From Xanthomarina arctica (GTDB lineage: Bacteria; Bacteroidota; Bacteroidia; Flavobacteriales; Flavobacteriaceae), in assembly GCF_014638915.1 (NCBI RefSeq), contig NZ_BMFQ01000003.1:682001-746000 (forward strand): a stretch of 64,000 nt of DNA, read 5' to 3'. Shown here in pieces: positions 1-9,038 of this stretch; positions within the stretch are counted from its first letter, which is position 1, and the number at the start of each line of letters is the position of its first letter. The position numbers and the translations under genes are program-made. The notes under the pieces are model-generated. The model did no database searches. It saw only the letters and a list, made by a program, of their open reading frames with translations, and was not told where the DNA came from.

Positions 1-399
1 ATCCACTTTTTGCTTCAAATAATAAGCTCCAACGATGTTAAAGACATCTTTTTCCAATGAAATTCGGTACACATACGCACGACTCAAGGCATGAAACCTA
101 GCATGAGCATCTGAAATAACTTTAAAAACATCTAGAATAGCAATATCACTAGGTAAAAAGGAATTAAGTTTATAAACTAGATCCTCATTTAAAAAAGCTT
201 TTTCTGTATCGAAATGAGCAAACATTTGTTTGGCATGCACGCCAGCATCTGTTCTTCCTGCTCCAAAAATGGTGGTACTTTGACCTAAAAGTGTAGACAA
301 CGCTTTTTCAATAACTTCTTGTACAGATATAGCATTGGGCTGTATTTGCCAACCATGATAATCTGTTCCGTTATATGCTATCTCTAAAAAATATCTCAA
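1..399 (-). CDS. truA: tRNA pseudouridine synthase A (5' part only)
   Basis: TruA converts U38-U40 of tRNA anticodon arms to pseudouridine. The 133 codons present read from a TTG at 397-399 off the left edge, so the C-terminal half is missing. The N-terminus carries the family pattern: the start of the fold ending in DYHGWQ, and the catalytic motif GAGRTDAGVHA with its essential Asp. An in-frame TAG lies only four codons upstream (about 409-411) and no ATG lies between, so TTG is the only reasonable start. A -7 promoter box at 425-432 fits this start. The gene is divergent from the phosphoesterase at 505. Identity is certain; only the length is unknown. Confidence 0.95.
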   Translation of the reverse strand, partial: MRYFLEIAYNGTDYHGWQIQPNAISVQEVIEKALSTLLGQSTTIFGAGRTDAGVHAKQMFAHFDTEKAFLNEDLVYKLNSFLPSDIAILDVFKVISDAHARFHALSRAYVYRISLEKDVFNIVGAYYLKQKVD

Positions 400-409
400 G
401 CTAAAGTAC

Positions 410-417
410 TATTTTTG
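410..417 (+). promoter_or_regulatory. possible -7 box for the phosphoesterase gene
   Basis: The plus strand reads TATTTTTG here, which matches TAnnTTTG. It would give an untranslated leader of about 80 nt before the gene at 505. It almost abuts the opposing truA promoter, so the two would share one short divergent control region. No clear -33 element was seen, hence low confidence. Confidence 0.3.
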
Positions 418-424
418 TAAGGTG

Positions 425-432
425 CAAAGATA
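425..432 (-). promoter_or_regulatory. Bacteroidota -7 box for truA
   Basis: On the minus strand this reads TATCTTTG, a perfect match to the TAnnTTTG consensus of the Bacteroidota primary sigma factor. It predicts a transcript start near 418-420, about 20 nt before the TTG start of truA. A TTTG upstream at roughly the right place could be the -33 element, though its spacing (about 24 nt) is longer than usual. Confidence 0.55.
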
Positions 433-504
433 GAATTTTAATCCTTCTTGAAATTTCAAATAAAAGTTAAATAAAAAGAGATTTCCGTATACCGAAAGCA
501 ATCC

Positions 505-999
505 ATGAAAAAAATCCTCCTCCTATCAGATACTCATAGTTATATAGATGATGCCATTTTAAAACATGTAAAACAAGCAGATGAAGTTTGGCATGCTGGA
601 GATATTGGTGATTTGGAAGTAACAAACCAAATCAAGAAATTAAAACCGTTGAGAGCCGTTTTCGGAAATATTGACGGACATGAAGCGCGAACGGAATTCC
701 CGGAAAACAACAGATTTATGTGCGAAGGTGTTGATGTTTGGATAACGCATATTGGAGGTTATCCAAATAGATATGATATAAGAATTAGAGAAGCCTTGAG
801 AAAAAGTCCACCAAAATTATTTATCTGCGGACATTCTCACATTCTAAAAGTCATGCCAGACAAAAAATTAAATTTATTACACATGAATCCAGGAGCAGTT
901 GGAAAATACGGATTCCATAAAGTAAGAACCATGCTTCGATTTGTAATAGATGGTAGTAATATTAAAGATTTAGAAGTTATAGAGTTTGAAGGGAGATGA
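505..999 (+). CDS. YfcE/MJ0936-family metallophosphoesterase
   Basis: This 164-residue protein is a small cytoplasmic calcineurin-like phosphodiesterase. It shows all the metal-binding motifs of the family in order: SDTHS (D9, H11), AGDIGD (D33), GNID (about 54-57) and CGHSH (about 108-112). The length matches the YfcE/MJ0936 group, whose members hydrolyse phosphodiester model substrates; the physiological substrate is usually unknown. It stands alone, divergent from truA and convergent with DUF4293. No signal peptide is visible. The family call is firm, the substrate is not. Confidence 0.9.
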   Translation: MKKILLLSDTHSYIDDAILKHVKQADEVWHAGDIGDLEVTNQIKKLKPLRAVFGNIDGHEARTEFPENNRFMCEGVDVWITHIGGYPNRYDIRIREALRKSPPKLFICGHSHILKVMPDKKLNLLHMNPGAVGKYGFHKVRTMLRFVIDGSNIKDLEVIEFEGR

Positions 1000-1109
1000 T
1001 AAAATAAAATTCCAAAAAATGAAATACCAAATTCCAAAAAAGCAAACGATTTAGAGCATAAGCATATTATATCCGAAAAAACTAAAAAAATTGAAATCTC
1101 TCCATTCTT

Positions 1110-1151
1110 CGGGATTAGTTCAACCAACAAAACTCAATGCGCTTTGCTTTT
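1110..1151. repeat. truncated copy of dispersed palindromic element
   Basis: These 42 bp are identical to 1197-1238, starting CGGGATTAGTTCAACC. The copy keeps the left arm and loop but lacks the right arm, so it looks like a partial or eroded duplicate next to the complete element at 1182-1259. Confidence 0.8.
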
Positions 1152-1181
1152 CCATAAGAATCCTTTGCTAAACAACTTTAA

Positions 1182-1259
1182 GATCCCGCTTTTCAGCGGG
1201 ATTAGTTCAACCAACAAAACTCAATGCGCTTTGCTTTTGAGTTTTGGGTTTCACTAATA
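1182..1259. repeat. dispersed imperfect palindrome (complete copy)
   Basis: It has two parts: a short hairpin (GATCCCGC, loop, GCGGGAT) followed by a longer imperfect hairpin whose arms begin ATTAGTTCAACC and end GGGTTTCACTAAT around AAAACTCAA/TTGAGTTTT. Related copies occur at 28239-28318, 35525-35589 and 35604-35682. It lies between the convergent ends of the phosphoesterase and DUF4293 genes. The 319-bp gap here holds only this pair of repeats and the DUF4293 terminator. Confidence 0.75.
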
Positions 1260-1287
1260 AAAAAACCCAAGATCTTCACCTTGGGTT
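1257..1287 (-). terminator. Rho-independent terminator of the DUF4293 gene
   Basis: On the minus strand an 8-bp stem AACCCAAG/CTTGGGTT (1264-1271 with 1280-1287) is followed by a run of seven T. It sits about 30 nt after the DUF4293 stop codon. Confidence 0.8.
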
Positions 1288-1318
1288 CACGCACTAAAAA
1301 ATTACTAAGATGTTAGGC

Positions 1319-1729
1319 TTATCTTAATCTATCTACAGATTTTACAAGATCTTCATCCTTCTTAATGGCCTTATTGGCTAATGCCAACAACACGATAGAA
1401 ATAATAGGGAGAAAAATCCCAATACCTTTCTCCGAAACTTCCGTTTCTCCAGATACGTTTAGAGATTGATACACAAATAATCCTAGTAAAAAAAAGTTTA
1501 ATATGATGTTTAGTCTTCCCAACACAAATTGAGATTTCCTTTGTTTGAATCTAGTTATTGATAAAACCGAAAAAAATGCTGACACTAAAAACATTGCAAA
1601 AATATAATTGATATCGTCTGCAAATACTTTCACATTTTCGGGTGTTGTCCATAATTCAAAAACATATATAAGACCTCCAGAGACTCCTGCAGCTAATAAT
1701 AGATATATGGTTTGAATTCTTTGAAGCAT
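1319..1729 (-). CDS. DUF4293 family integral membrane protein
   Basis: This 136-residue protein has four hydrophobic segments (about 7-27, 42-60, 73-91 and 104-119) joined by short charged loops, and ends in a basic/acidic tail. Length, the start MLQRIQTIYLLLA and the position divergent from rho match the DUF4293 family, which in flavobacteria is commonly encoded beside rho. No function is known for the family and none is inferred here. The conserved neighbourhood is its most informative feature. Confidence 0.85.
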   Translation of the reverse strand: MLQRIQTIYLLLAAGVSGGLIYVFELWTTPENVKVFADDINYIFAMFLVSAFFSVLSITRFKQRKSQFVLGRLNIILNFFLLGLFVYQSLNVSGETEVSEKGIGIFLPIISIVLLALANKAIKKDEDLVKSVDRLR

Positions 1730-1928
1730 TCCTTTTCTAATTTTGAAGAGACAAAAATAGACGTTTCTTTTTAATAAATTAACTTAAATTAATAAAATAA
1801 AGTTGTATAATTGCAATAACAATGGACAACTACCACAGTTGTAAGCTGTTAATTCTTCAGAATAAAATCAATTTTTTTTCAGAAAAAATCAATTTTAATA
1901 TTTAATCCAAATATTCAATTCAACATCA

Positions 1929-3716
1929 ATGTTTGAAATCTCACAATTAAAAGAAATGAAGCTTCCTGAGTTACAGGATATAGCAAAAAAACTGAACGTC
2001 TCAAAATATCGTTCCTTAAAGAAATTAGATTTAGTCTATCAAATACTAGATCAGCAAGCTGCAAATCCTAGCGCAGTTAAAGAAGTTGTAAAAGTAGAAC
2101 CTAAAAAAGAAGCTCCTAAACAACAACCAAAAAAACCAAGAGAACGAATTCAACGTCCCTCCAACGAGGTTAAAAATAGTGATAACAATATATCACAAGA
2201 AAGCAAAGCTGAAACTCCTATAATAGAATCCCCAAAATCAGAATCTCCAAAAGCAGAAACGCCTAAAGTAGCAACTCCTAAAGTTGAGACTCCTAAAGTT
2301 GAGACTCCTAAAGTTGAGACTCCGAAAATGGAAACTTCAAAAGCTGAGATCCCAAAGGAAGAAACTCCTAAACCAGAACCTCGCAAACCAATTCAACAAA
2401 AAACTCCGAGACCTGCAAGACCTGCTAGACCAGCTCAAGATAAAGATTCGAATAACAAGGATAAAGAAGATCACAAAACAAACTCTAAAAACGATAATCA
2501 AAATCGTCCAAAAAGAGAAAGTAAAAATAAAAACCAAAATTCCAATAGCAATAACGGGAATAAAGATACTAGAAACAGATATAGAGAGCCAGATTTTGAA
2601 TTTGACGCTATTATAGAAAGTGAAGGTGTTTTAGATGTTATGCAAGATGGTTATGGTTTTTTACGCTCATCGGATTACAACTATTTATCATCGCCAGATG
2701 ACATCTATGTATCTCAATCACAAATTAGATTATTTGGTTTAAAAGTTGGAGATACCGTATTAGGACAAGTACGTCCACCAAAAGAAGGAGAAAAATATTT
2801 CCCTTTAATTAGAGTAAGTAAAATTAATGGTCAAGACCCAAATGTGGTTAGAGACCGCGTTTCTTTTGAACATTTAACACCCTTATTTCCTCAAGAGAAA
2901 TTCAATTTAGCAGGACGACAAAGTACCATTTCAACAAGAATCATGGATTTGTTTTCCCCAATTGGAAAAGGACAACGTGGAATGATTGTTTCGCAACCGA
3001 AAACAGGTAAAACCATGTTGCTAAAAGATGTAGCTAATGCTATTGCCGCAAACCATCCTGAAGTTTATCAAATGATTCTATTGATTGATGAACGCCCAGA
3101 AGAAGTTACAGATATGCAGCGAAATGTACGTGGAGAAGTTATTGCCTCTACATTTGATAAGGAAGCTCATGAGCACGTAAAAATTGCAAATATTGTTCTT
3201 GAAAAAGCAAAACGATTAGTAGAATGTGGTCACGATGTTGTGATTCTTTTAGATTCTATTACACGTTTAGCAAGAGCTTACAATAGTGTTCAACCAGCTT
3301 CTGGTAAAATATTAAGTGGTGGTGTGGATGCTAATGCACTACATAAACCAAAACGTTTCTTTGGAGCGGCTCGTAACATAGAAAATGGAGGTTCGCTTAC
3401 CATTATTGCTACAGCACTTACAGAAACAGGTTCTAAAATGGACGAAGTAATTTTCGAAGAATTTAAAGGAACTGGTAATATGGAGTTACAACTGGATAGA
3501 AAAATATCTAATCGTAGAATTTTCCCTGCTATCGATCTGACATCTTCTAGTACACGTCGCGACGATATTTTACTTGATGCCAACACCATTCAAAGAATGT
3601 GGGTTATGCGTAAGTATTTAGCAGATATGAATCCTGTGGAAGCTATGGAGTTTATTAACGAACGCTTTAAGAAGACCAAAAACAACGAAGAGTTTTTAAT
3701 TTCCATGAATGGATAA
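1929..3716 (+). CDS. rho: transcription termination factor Rho
   Basis: Rho is the hexameric RNA-dependent ATPase that ends transcription. The protein is 595 residues, far longer than the roughly 420 of E. coli Rho. Residues 1-44 form the Rho_N (SAP-like) domain. About 50-220 is a low-complexity Lys/Pro/Glu/Asn-rich extension with TPKVE repeats. About 230-300 is the RNA-binding cold-shock-like domain ([15 protein letters not shown]). The RecA-like ATPase follows, with Walker A QPKTGKT at about 356-363, then the DERPEEV and [13 protein letters not shown] motifs. Long extensions are usual in Bacteroidota Rho. It is a single gene with its own terminator at 3742. Confidence 0.98.
   Translation: MFEISQLKEMKLPELQDIAKKLNVSKYRSLKKLDLVYQILDQQAANPSAVKEVVKVEPKKEAPKQQPKKPRERIQRPSNEVKNSDNNISQESKAETPIIESPKSESPKAETPKVATPKVETPKVETPKVETPKMETSKAEIPKEETPKPEPRKPIQQKTPRPARPARPAQDKDSNNKDKEDHKTNSKNDNQNRPKRESKNKNQNSNSNNGNKDTRNRYREPDFEFDAIIESEGVLDVMQDGYGFLRSSDYNYLSSPDDIYVSQSQIRLFGLKVGDTVLGQVRPPKEGEKYFPLIRVSKINGQDPNVVRDRVSFEHLTPLFPQEKFNLAGRQSTISTRIMDLFSPIGKGQRGMIVSQPKTGKTMLLKDVANAIAANHPEVYQMILLIDERPEEVTDMQRNVRGEVIASTFDKEAHEHVKIANIVLEKAKRLVECGHDVVILLDSITRLARAYNSVQPASGKILSGGVDANALHKPKRFFGAARNIENGGSLTIIATALTETGSKMDEVIFEEFKGTGNMELQLDRKISNRRIFPAIDLTSSSTRRDDILLDANTIQRMWVMRKYLADMNPVEAMEFINERFKKTKNNEEFLISMNG
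2274..2318 (+). repeat. three perfect 15-bp repeats inside rho
   Basis: The unit ACTCCTAAAGTTGAG occurs three times head to tail and encodes TPKVE. Diverged versions continue on both sides across about 2210-2370. The period is a multiple of three, so copy-number change would alter length without breaking the frame. Confidence 0.9.
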
Positions 3717-3741
3717 ACCTCTTTCATTATTATAATAAATA

Positions 3742-3773
3742 AAGCCTTGAGAAATCAAGGCTTTTCCTTTTTT
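3742..3773 (+). terminator. Rho-independent terminator of rho
   Basis: The stem AAGCCTTGA/TCAAGGCTT (3742-3750 with 3755-3763) has a GAAA tetraloop and is followed by TTCCTTTTTT. It lies about 25 nt after the rho stop codon. Confidence 0.9.
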
Positions 3774-3791
3774 AATATTTTAATTTTTGGC

Positions 3792-3823
3792 ACAAAAAAA
3801 ACCTTTCAAAATATTGAAAGGTT
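3792..3823 (-). terminator. Rho-independent terminator of rpsT
   Basis: A 10-bp stem AACCTTTCAA/TTGAAAGGTT with a four-base loop is followed on the minus strand by a run of T. It ends the rpsT transcript just past its stop codon and faces the rho terminator. Confidence 0.88.
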
Positions 3824-3848
3824 TTTTATATATTGAGTTAATCGACTC

Positions 3849-4100
3849 TTATAAAGCAGCTACGTGCTTAGTTAAATTCGATTTTAAATTCGCTGCTTTA
3901 TTAGCATGAATAATATTTTTCTTAGCTAATTTATCGATCATAGAAGCTATTTCAGGAAACAAAGCTTCTGCTTCTTGCTTAGACTCTATTTCACGCAATT
4001 TTTTGATCGCGTTACGAGTTGTCTTATGCTTATATTTATTAGTTAAACGTTTAGCTTCGTTACTTCTAATTCTCTTTAATGCTGACTTATGATTTGCCAT
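3849..4100 (-). CDS. rpsT: 30S ribosomal protein S20
   Basis: S20 is a small basic protein that binds 16S rRNA early in 30S assembly. The 83 residues begin MANHKSALKRIRSNEAKRL, the typical S20 opening, and form a very Lys/Arg/Ala-rich helical protein of normal length. It lies directly downstream of the tRNA-Glu gene on the same strand and has its own terminator, so the two may be cotranscribed. Confidence 0.98.
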   Translation of the reverse strand: MANHKSALKRIRSNEAKRLTNKYKHKTTRNAIKKLREIESKQEAEALFPEIASMIDKLAKKNIIHANKAANLKSNLTKHVAAL

Positions 4101-4128
4101 TTTATTATCTTTTCTTTTATAAAAATTG

Positions 4129-4200
4129 TAGCCCGTAGGGGAGTCGAACCCCTCTTACCAGGATGAAAACCTGGCGTCCTAGCCGATAGACGAACGGGCC
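4129..4200 (-). tRNA. tRNA-Glu (anticodon TTC)
   Basis: The minus strand folds as a full cloverleaf: acceptor GGCCCGT/ACGGGCT (with a terminal G-U pair), anticodon stem CCAGG/CCTGG around a loop containing TTC, and T-arm AGGGG-TTCGACT-CCCCT. The discriminator is A and the 3' CCA is not encoded. It lies between proS and rpsT, all on the same strand. Confidence 0.95.
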
Positions 4201-4383
4201 ATTTTGTTTTGAGTGTGCAAATATATAACTATATATTTTAATTCACAATACTTATTTCAAAATAACTTACAATGTTTCCATTGTTTACTTGACTGAGTTA
4301 ATTTATATCATTCAAGCGGGTGCAAAAATACAACTATTTTTAAATGTTGCAAGAGCTTATTGATATTTTTTTTAAAAAATTTA

Positions 4384-5862
4384 TTAATAAGCTTTTGCGA
4401 ACAATACTCTACCTTTTGAAGAGCTTCCAGAATAGACACAAATCCCGTTCTCAGGCACTTCATCCGTAGGGATACATCTAATAGTGGCTTTTGTAATTTC
4501 TTTTATCTTAGCTTCAGTTTCAATTGTTCCATCCCAATGGGCTGAAATAAAGCCACCTTTAGTTTCTAAAACATTTTTAAATTCATCGAATGTATCTACC
4601 AAGGTTACATGAGAATCTCTAAAATTCAATGCTTTTGTATATAAAGCCGTTTGAATTTCAGTCATTAAATTTTCAACAGTAGAAGTTACATTATCTAATG
4701 CAATCACTTCTTTGGTTAAGGTATCTCTTCTAGCCACCTCAACAGTGCCATTTTCAAGATCTTTAGGCCCAATAGCGATTCTTAATGGAACTCCTTGCAA
4801 TTCATGTTGTGCAAACTTAGCACCAGGTCTTAAAGTTGTTCTATTGTCATATTTCACAGAAATATGCTTCGCTCTTAAATCTCCCATCATTAAATTGGCG
4901 ATTTTAGAGATTTCTTCTAATTGCTCATCTGTTTTATATATAGGAACAATAACCACTTGGTTAGGGGCCAAATTTGGAGGTAAAACCAAACCTTTATCGT
5001 CACTGTGCGTCATTATTAGAGCACCCATTAATCTGGTTGAAACTCCCCAAGAAGTTGCCCAAACATAATCTTGCTTTCCTTCTTTAGACGTAAATTTCAC
5101 ATCGAAAGCTTTAGCAAAATTCTGACCTAAAAAGTGCGATGTACCAGCTTGTAAAGCTTTTCCATCTTGCATTAAGGCCTCAATACAATAGGTTTCAACA
5201 GCACCAGCAAAACGTTCACTTTCACTTTTTACTCCTTTAATAACTGGAATAGCCATAAAGTTTTCAGCAAAAGTAGCATAGACGTTATTCATTAATTCCG
5301 CTTCTTGAATAGCTTCCGCTTTTGTTTCGTGAGCAGTATGACCTTCTTGCCATAAAAATTCAGCAGTACGTAAAAACAAACGTGTTCTCATTTCCCAACG
5401 AACCACATTGGCCCATTGATTAATAAGCAATGGCAAGTCTCTATAAGACTGTATCCACCCTTTATATGTATTCCAAATAATAGCTTCACTAGTAGGTCTA
5501 ACAATTAGTTCTTCTTCTAATTTAGCATCTGGATCCACACGCAATTTCCCTGGATTATCAGGATCGTTTTGTAATCTATAATGTGTAACAATAGCACATT
5601 CTTTGGCAAAACCTTCAGCATTTTTCTCTTCGGCTTCAAATAGACTTTTTGGTATTAATAGAGGGAAATATGCATTTTGATGTCCAGTTTCCTTAAACAT
5701 ACGATCTAACTCTGCTTGCATTTTTTCCCAAATAGCGTAGCCATAAGGTTTGATTACCATACAACCTCTAACTGCAGAATTCTCCGCAAGGTCTGCTTTT
5801 ACAACAAGTTCGTTGTACCATTTAGAATAGTCTTCAGCTCTACTCGTAAGATTTTTACTCAT
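4384..5862 (-). CDS. proS: prolyl-tRNA synthetase (archaeal/eukaryotic-like short type)
   Basis: This class II synthetase attaches proline to tRNA-Pro. At 492 residues it lacks the large editing insertion of the E. coli-type enzyme and matches the shorter archaeal/eukaryotic-like form found in Bacteroidota. Visible motifs are motif 2 around the stretch [19 protein letters not shown], motif 3 near the LMGALIMTH stretch, the anticodon-binding domain from about residue 300, and the C-terminal Tyr that is typical of this type. It is divergent from the lipoprotein at 5973. The tRNA-Glu gene lies about 180 nt downstream, and no hairpin terminator was seen in that gap. Confidence 0.96.
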   Translation of the reverse strand: MSKNLTSRAEDYSKWYNELVVKADLAENSAVRGCMVIKPYGYAIWEKMQAELDRMFKETGHQNAYFPLLIPKSLFEAEEKNAEGFAKECAIVTHYRLQNDPDNPGKLRVDPDAKLEEELIVRPTSEAIIWNTYKGWIQSYRDLPLLINQWANVVRWEMRTRLFLRTAEFLWQEGHTAHETKAEAIQEAELMNNVYATFAENFMAIPVIKGVKSESERFAGAVETYCIEALMQDGKALQAGTSHFLGQNFAKAFDVKFTSKEGKQDYVWATSWGVSTRLMGALIMTHSDDKGLVLPPNLAPNQVVIVPIYKTDEQLEEISKIANLMMGDLRAKHISVKYDNRTTLRPGAKFAQHELQGVPLRIAIGPKDLENGTVEVARRDTLTKEVIALDNVTSTVENLMTEIQTALYTKALNFRDSHVTLVDTFDEFKNVLETKGGFISAHWDGTIETEAKIKEITKATIRCIPTDEVPENGICVYSGSSSKGRVLFAKAY

Positions 5863-5935
5863 ATTCAGGATTTTGGCACAAAAATTGTGATTGTGTTAAA
5901 TATAATTAATATAAAAATAGTTGCGCAAAACTAAC

Positions 5936-5943
5936 TATTTTTG
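5936..5943 (+). promoter_or_regulatory. -7 box upstream of the Tyr/Gly-rich lipoprotein gene
   Basis: The sequence TATTTTTG matches TAnnTTTG and would place the transcript start near 5950, about 23 nt before the ATG at 5973. No convincing -33 element was found. Confidence 0.45.
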
Positions 5944-5972
5944 TTACGTTCAACAATAAAAATTCAAGAGAT

Positions 5973-7022
5973 ATGCAAAATAATAACTCCTTTTTAACTA
6001 AAACACCTCAAATAGCTGTTTTTAGCTTATTTGTTGTTTTAGCATCTTGTGGTTCTTCACAACAGGTTTCACAAGACAATGATGGTATTTATGGTTCTGA
6101 AACCAAAGTTGAATATCAAGAAACTGCTGTTGTAGAAACAGTACAAGAACCTAGTAGCCAAACTTTTTATAAAAACTATTTTAAAGAAAAATCTTTAGAA
6201 TACCAATTACCTGAAGAAGAAAATGAAGCTGATGTTTTTACAGATGTCGATTCTTATGAAGGCGAATATGCTGTAGTTCAAGACACTACTAATGTAGAAT
6301 ATAACGAATATGCCGGTTGGGGAGAAGATAATAGCAACGTAACTATTACTATAAATACAGGTTTTGGTTATGGTTGGGGTTATAGTCCTTGGTATTCTCC
6401 ATATTATTATGGTGGATATAACCCTTATTACCCTTATTATGGATATGGCTGGGGCTATTATGCACCAAGACCAACACCTTATGGTTATTATGGCGGTGGT
6501 TATTATGGCGGAGGATATTATGGTGGAGGCTATTATGCTTATGGAGGCAGAGGCGTATCTTACAGTTCTGGAGGTCGTGGAACTTATTATAATGGAAACA
6601 ATTATAATAATAGAAGTTCAAATTATTACAATGCTAGAACAAGAACAACGGGTTCTAGTTTAGGGTATACTAACGCAAGAACAAATTCTACACTTCAAAC
6701 AAGAACTAGAACTAATTCCACAGTTAGTCCAAACACGACTACAAGATCGACTACTCGATCTAATGAGACTGTTAGACCAAGTACAAATACGGTTAGACCT
6801 AGTACTACAACAAATTCTAGTTCAACCTTAAGTCCTTCAACAAAAACTAGAACGAATAGTTCATCAACTACTAGACCAAGAGCTACAACTACTCCTAGTA
6901 AATCGGTTACTCCAAGTCGATCTTCTGGAAGTTCAAGATCTTACTCTTCGGGATCGGCTAGATCGTCAGGTTCTTTTGGAGGAGGTGGAAGAAGTTCTGG
7001 AGGTTCTAGAGGACGAGGATAA
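5973..7022 (+). CDS. Tyr/Gly-rich, Ser/Thr/Arg-rich lipoprotein of unknown function
   Basis: The 349-residue product has a lipoprotein signal ending VLASC|GSS, so it is probably lipidated at the Cys. An acidic linker (about 30-115) leads to a Tyr/Gly/Pro-rich stretch (about 125-210, with GGGYYGGGYY repeats). A Ser/Thr/Arg-rich tail full of RTR, TTR and RPSTT motifs ends in GGGRSSGGSRGRG. No enzyme fold is evident; the composition suggests a flexible or self-associating envelope protein. It is 33 nt upstream of the OmpP1-like gene, so the two are likely cotranscribed. I do not recognise a characterised family. Confidence 0.75.
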   Translation: MQNNNSFLTKTPQIAVFSLFVVLASCGSSQQVSQDNDGIYGSETKVEYQETAVVETVQEPSSQTFYKNYFKEKSLEYQLPEEENEADVFTDVDSYEGEYAVVQDTTNVEYNEYAGWGEDNSNVTITINTGFGYGWGYSPWYSPYYYGGYNPYYPYYGYGWGYYAPRPTPYGYYGGGYYGGGYYGGGYYAYGGRGVSYSSGGRGTYYNGNNYNNRSSNYYNARTRTTGSSLGYTNARTNSTLQTRTRTNSTVSPNTTTRSTTRSNETVRPSTNTVRPSTTTNSSSTLSPSTKTRTNSSSTTRPRATTTPSKSVTPSRSSGSSRSYSSGSARSSGSFGGGGRSSGGSRGRG

Positions 7023-7055
7023 AATTGCATTGAAGAAAAAGAAAAAGAAAAAAAT

Positions 7056-8591
7056 ATGAAAAAGTTACTTTTACTATTCGTAGTCACATTTTCTATGGCT
7101 ACACTATACGCTCAGGACGTTACAGATGCTGTGAGATTTTCTCAGGACGAAATACAAGGAACAGCTAGGTTTAGAGGATTAAGCGGTGCTTTTGGAGCTT
7201 TAGGAGGCGACATGAGTGCTGTTAGTATTAATCCTGCTGGATCTGCTATTTTTAATGATAGCCACATTTCAATATCTTTATCAAACAATAACATTAAAAA
7301 TGATGTTCAGTATTTTAATGGATTTAATACATCTAAAGAATCGAACATTGATTTAAATCAAACTGGCGCTACTTTTGTTGTTTATAATAAAAATAGCAAT
7401 TCCGATTGGTCTAAGTTCGCTTTTAGTGCTGCATATGATAAAGTGCAGAATTATAATAATGATTGGTATGCCAATGGAACAAATTCAACATCTATAGACA
7501 GGTACTTCCTTGACATCACTGAAAATCAAGCAGTCCCTTTTGGAGTTTTAAAACTACAGCCAGGTGAATATATTGAAGGAGCTTATGCTGATATTGGATC
7601 AAATCCAAATTACGGCTATCCTGTTCAACAAGTATTTTTAGGTTATTGGGCTGGAATTATAGACCCTTTTAATATGGACAACGATACCAACAATGATAAT
7701 ATTGATTACGTATCTAATACGGCTCCAGCAAATGCCCTCTATCAGGAATATTATTATGCCGCCTCAGGATACAATGGTAAGTTCTCATTAAACTTTGCCA
7801 CAGCTTTTAAAGACAGATTATATCTAGGTGTTAATTTAAATTCTCATTTTATTAATTATGATAAGTTCACCAGTTTTTATGAAACCAATTCTGATCCCAA
7901 TTCTTTAGCAAAAAATATTGTTTTTGATAACTTGCTATCAACATTTGGATCAGGAGTTTCTTTTCAACTAGGTGCCATTGCAAAAATTACAAACGATTTG
8001 AGATTTGGTGTTACTTACAATTCTCCAACATGGTATCGAATAGAAGAAGAATTAATTCAAAGCATTAGTTCTAATATTGCCGACCCTGAGATAGCTTATA
8101 TTTCAAATATAATTAATGTTTACCCTGCATACAATATCCAAACTCCAGGGAAATTTACAGGAAGTTTAGCTTATATTTTTGGAGAATATGGTTTAATAAG
8201 TTTTGATTATTCTTTAAAAGACTACAGCAACACTAAATTTAAACCAACATCTAACCCTTATTTTTCTGGACAGAACAATGCCATCAATAATCAGTTAACA
8301 ACTGCTTCTACTTATAAAGTTGGTGCAGAAATTAGATTGAACCAAGTAAGTCTAAGAGGTGGTTACAGATTTGAAGAAAGTCCATACAAAGACGCCAATA
8401 CTTTAGGCGATTTAAATGGATACTCTCTAGGTTTAGGTTATAATTTTGGTAAGTTCAGAATGGATATGGCTTTCGATCAAGCAAAACAATCTTCAGAATA
8501 CAGATTATTTAATAATTCTGGGTTCCCAAGTAGTGCTTCCATAGATTCCAGATATACTAATGTAACATTTACAGTTGCTTTCAATCTGTAA
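7056..8591 (+). CDS. OmpP1/FadL-family outer-membrane transport protein
   Basis: This 511-residue protein has a cleavable signal peptide (ending LYAQ) and the FadL-like opening: a region around QGTARFRGLSGAFGALGGD followed by SAVSINPAGSAIF. The rest is alternating Tyr/Phe-rich beta strands ending in a C-terminal aromatic-rich strand (FTVAFNL), as expected for a 14-strand outer-membrane barrel. FadL relatives pass hydrophobic molecules; flavobacterial members are often labelled hemin receptors without proof. It follows the lipoprotein gene in an apparent two-gene operon with a terminator at 8613. The substrate is unknown. Confidence 0.85.
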   Translation: MKKLLLLFVVTFSMATLYAQDVTDAVRFSQDEIQGTARFRGLSGAFGALGGDMSAVSINPAGSAIFNDSHISISLSNNNIKNDVQYFNGFNTSKESNIDLNQTGATFVVYNKNSNSDWSKFAFSAAYDKVQNYNNDWYANGTNSTSIDRYFLDITENQAVPFGVLKLQPGEYIEGAYADIGSNPNYGYPVQQVFLGYWAGIIDPFNMDNDTNNDNIDYVSNTAPANALYQEYYYAASGYNGKFSLNFATAFKDRLYLGVNLNSHFINYDKFTSFYETNSDPNSLAKNIVFDNLLSTFGSGVSFQLGAIAKITNDLRFGVTYNSPTWYRIEEELIQSISSNIADPEIAYISNIINVYPAYNIQTPGKFTGSLAYIFGEYGLISFDYSLKDYSNTKFKPTSNPYFSGQNNAINNQLTTASTYKVGAEIRLNQVSLRGGYRFEESPYKDANTLGDLNGYSLGLGYNFGKFRMDMAFDQAKQSSEYRLFNNSGFPSSASIDSRYTNVTFTVAFNL

Positions 8592-8612
8592 AACATTTCA
8601 TTATAAAAATTT

Positions 8613-8653
8613 AAAAACTCAGTTAAGATTCGAATCTTGTCTGAGTTTTTTTT
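8613..8653 (+). terminator. terminator of the OmpP1-like gene
   Basis: A long, almost fully self-complementary hairpin has outer arms AAAAACTCAG (8613-8622) and CTGAGTTTTT (8641-8650) and an inner palindrome AAGATTCGAATCTT, followed by more T. It lies 21 nt after the stop codon. Confidence 0.85.
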
Positions 8654-8983
8654 ATTCCAATTTTTAGGTGACACTTCATCCTTATTAATCATCTCAATTG
8701 GAATCTATAGGTTTACATAAAACACCTATCGGTTACTTAAGAATCAATACAGGTCCTGTATTCTGCTCAAAAAGAACAATTCTACTCCTACTCTACCTAC
8801 GTGACTGAAACCCTTTAATCCAACAAGTAGTTAACAAAACTTAAAGAATTCCTTCATGCTTATTTAGAAGCCATGGTCGTATTAAAATATATTTTGGCTT
8901 CACAGTTACAGATGTAGATGCAGGAAAATAAGTGTTATCTAAAATGGTTTATAACAAGTTAAAAAGAATTGTATAGAAACAAA
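8654..8983. other. gene-free interval between convergent terminators
   Basis: No credible coding region, tRNA or strong hairpin was found in these 330 bp. Short open stretches in all frames are broken by stops and match nothing I recognise. It may be a decayed remnant, because the terminators on either side share the same arm sequence (AAAAACTCAG/CTGAGTTTTT). Confidence 0.5.
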
Positions 8984-9019
8984 AAAAACTCAGACTTGTT
9001 TCGCCAAGTCTGAGTTTTT
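8984..9019 (-). terminator. terminator of the giant adhesin gene
   Basis: Perfect 15-bp arms AAAAACTCAGACTTG and CAAGTCTGAGTTTTT flank a six-base loop. On the minus strand the hairpin is followed by T residues. It is 19 nt past the stop codon of the 2373-residue gene. Confidence 0.88.
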
Positions 9020-9038
9020 ATTAAAGTTTAAAACAACT

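Noticed and set aside
2284-2616. Lys/Leu/Arg-rich open frame inside the rho extension
   Set aside because: It is a shadow of the rho repeat region in another frame; biased codons make long frames by chance.
6349-6663. Open frames on both strands across the Tyr/Gly repeat of the lipoprotein
   Set aside because: They follow from the repeated TATTATGG-type codons; the annotated frame has a signal peptide and an operon context, these do not.
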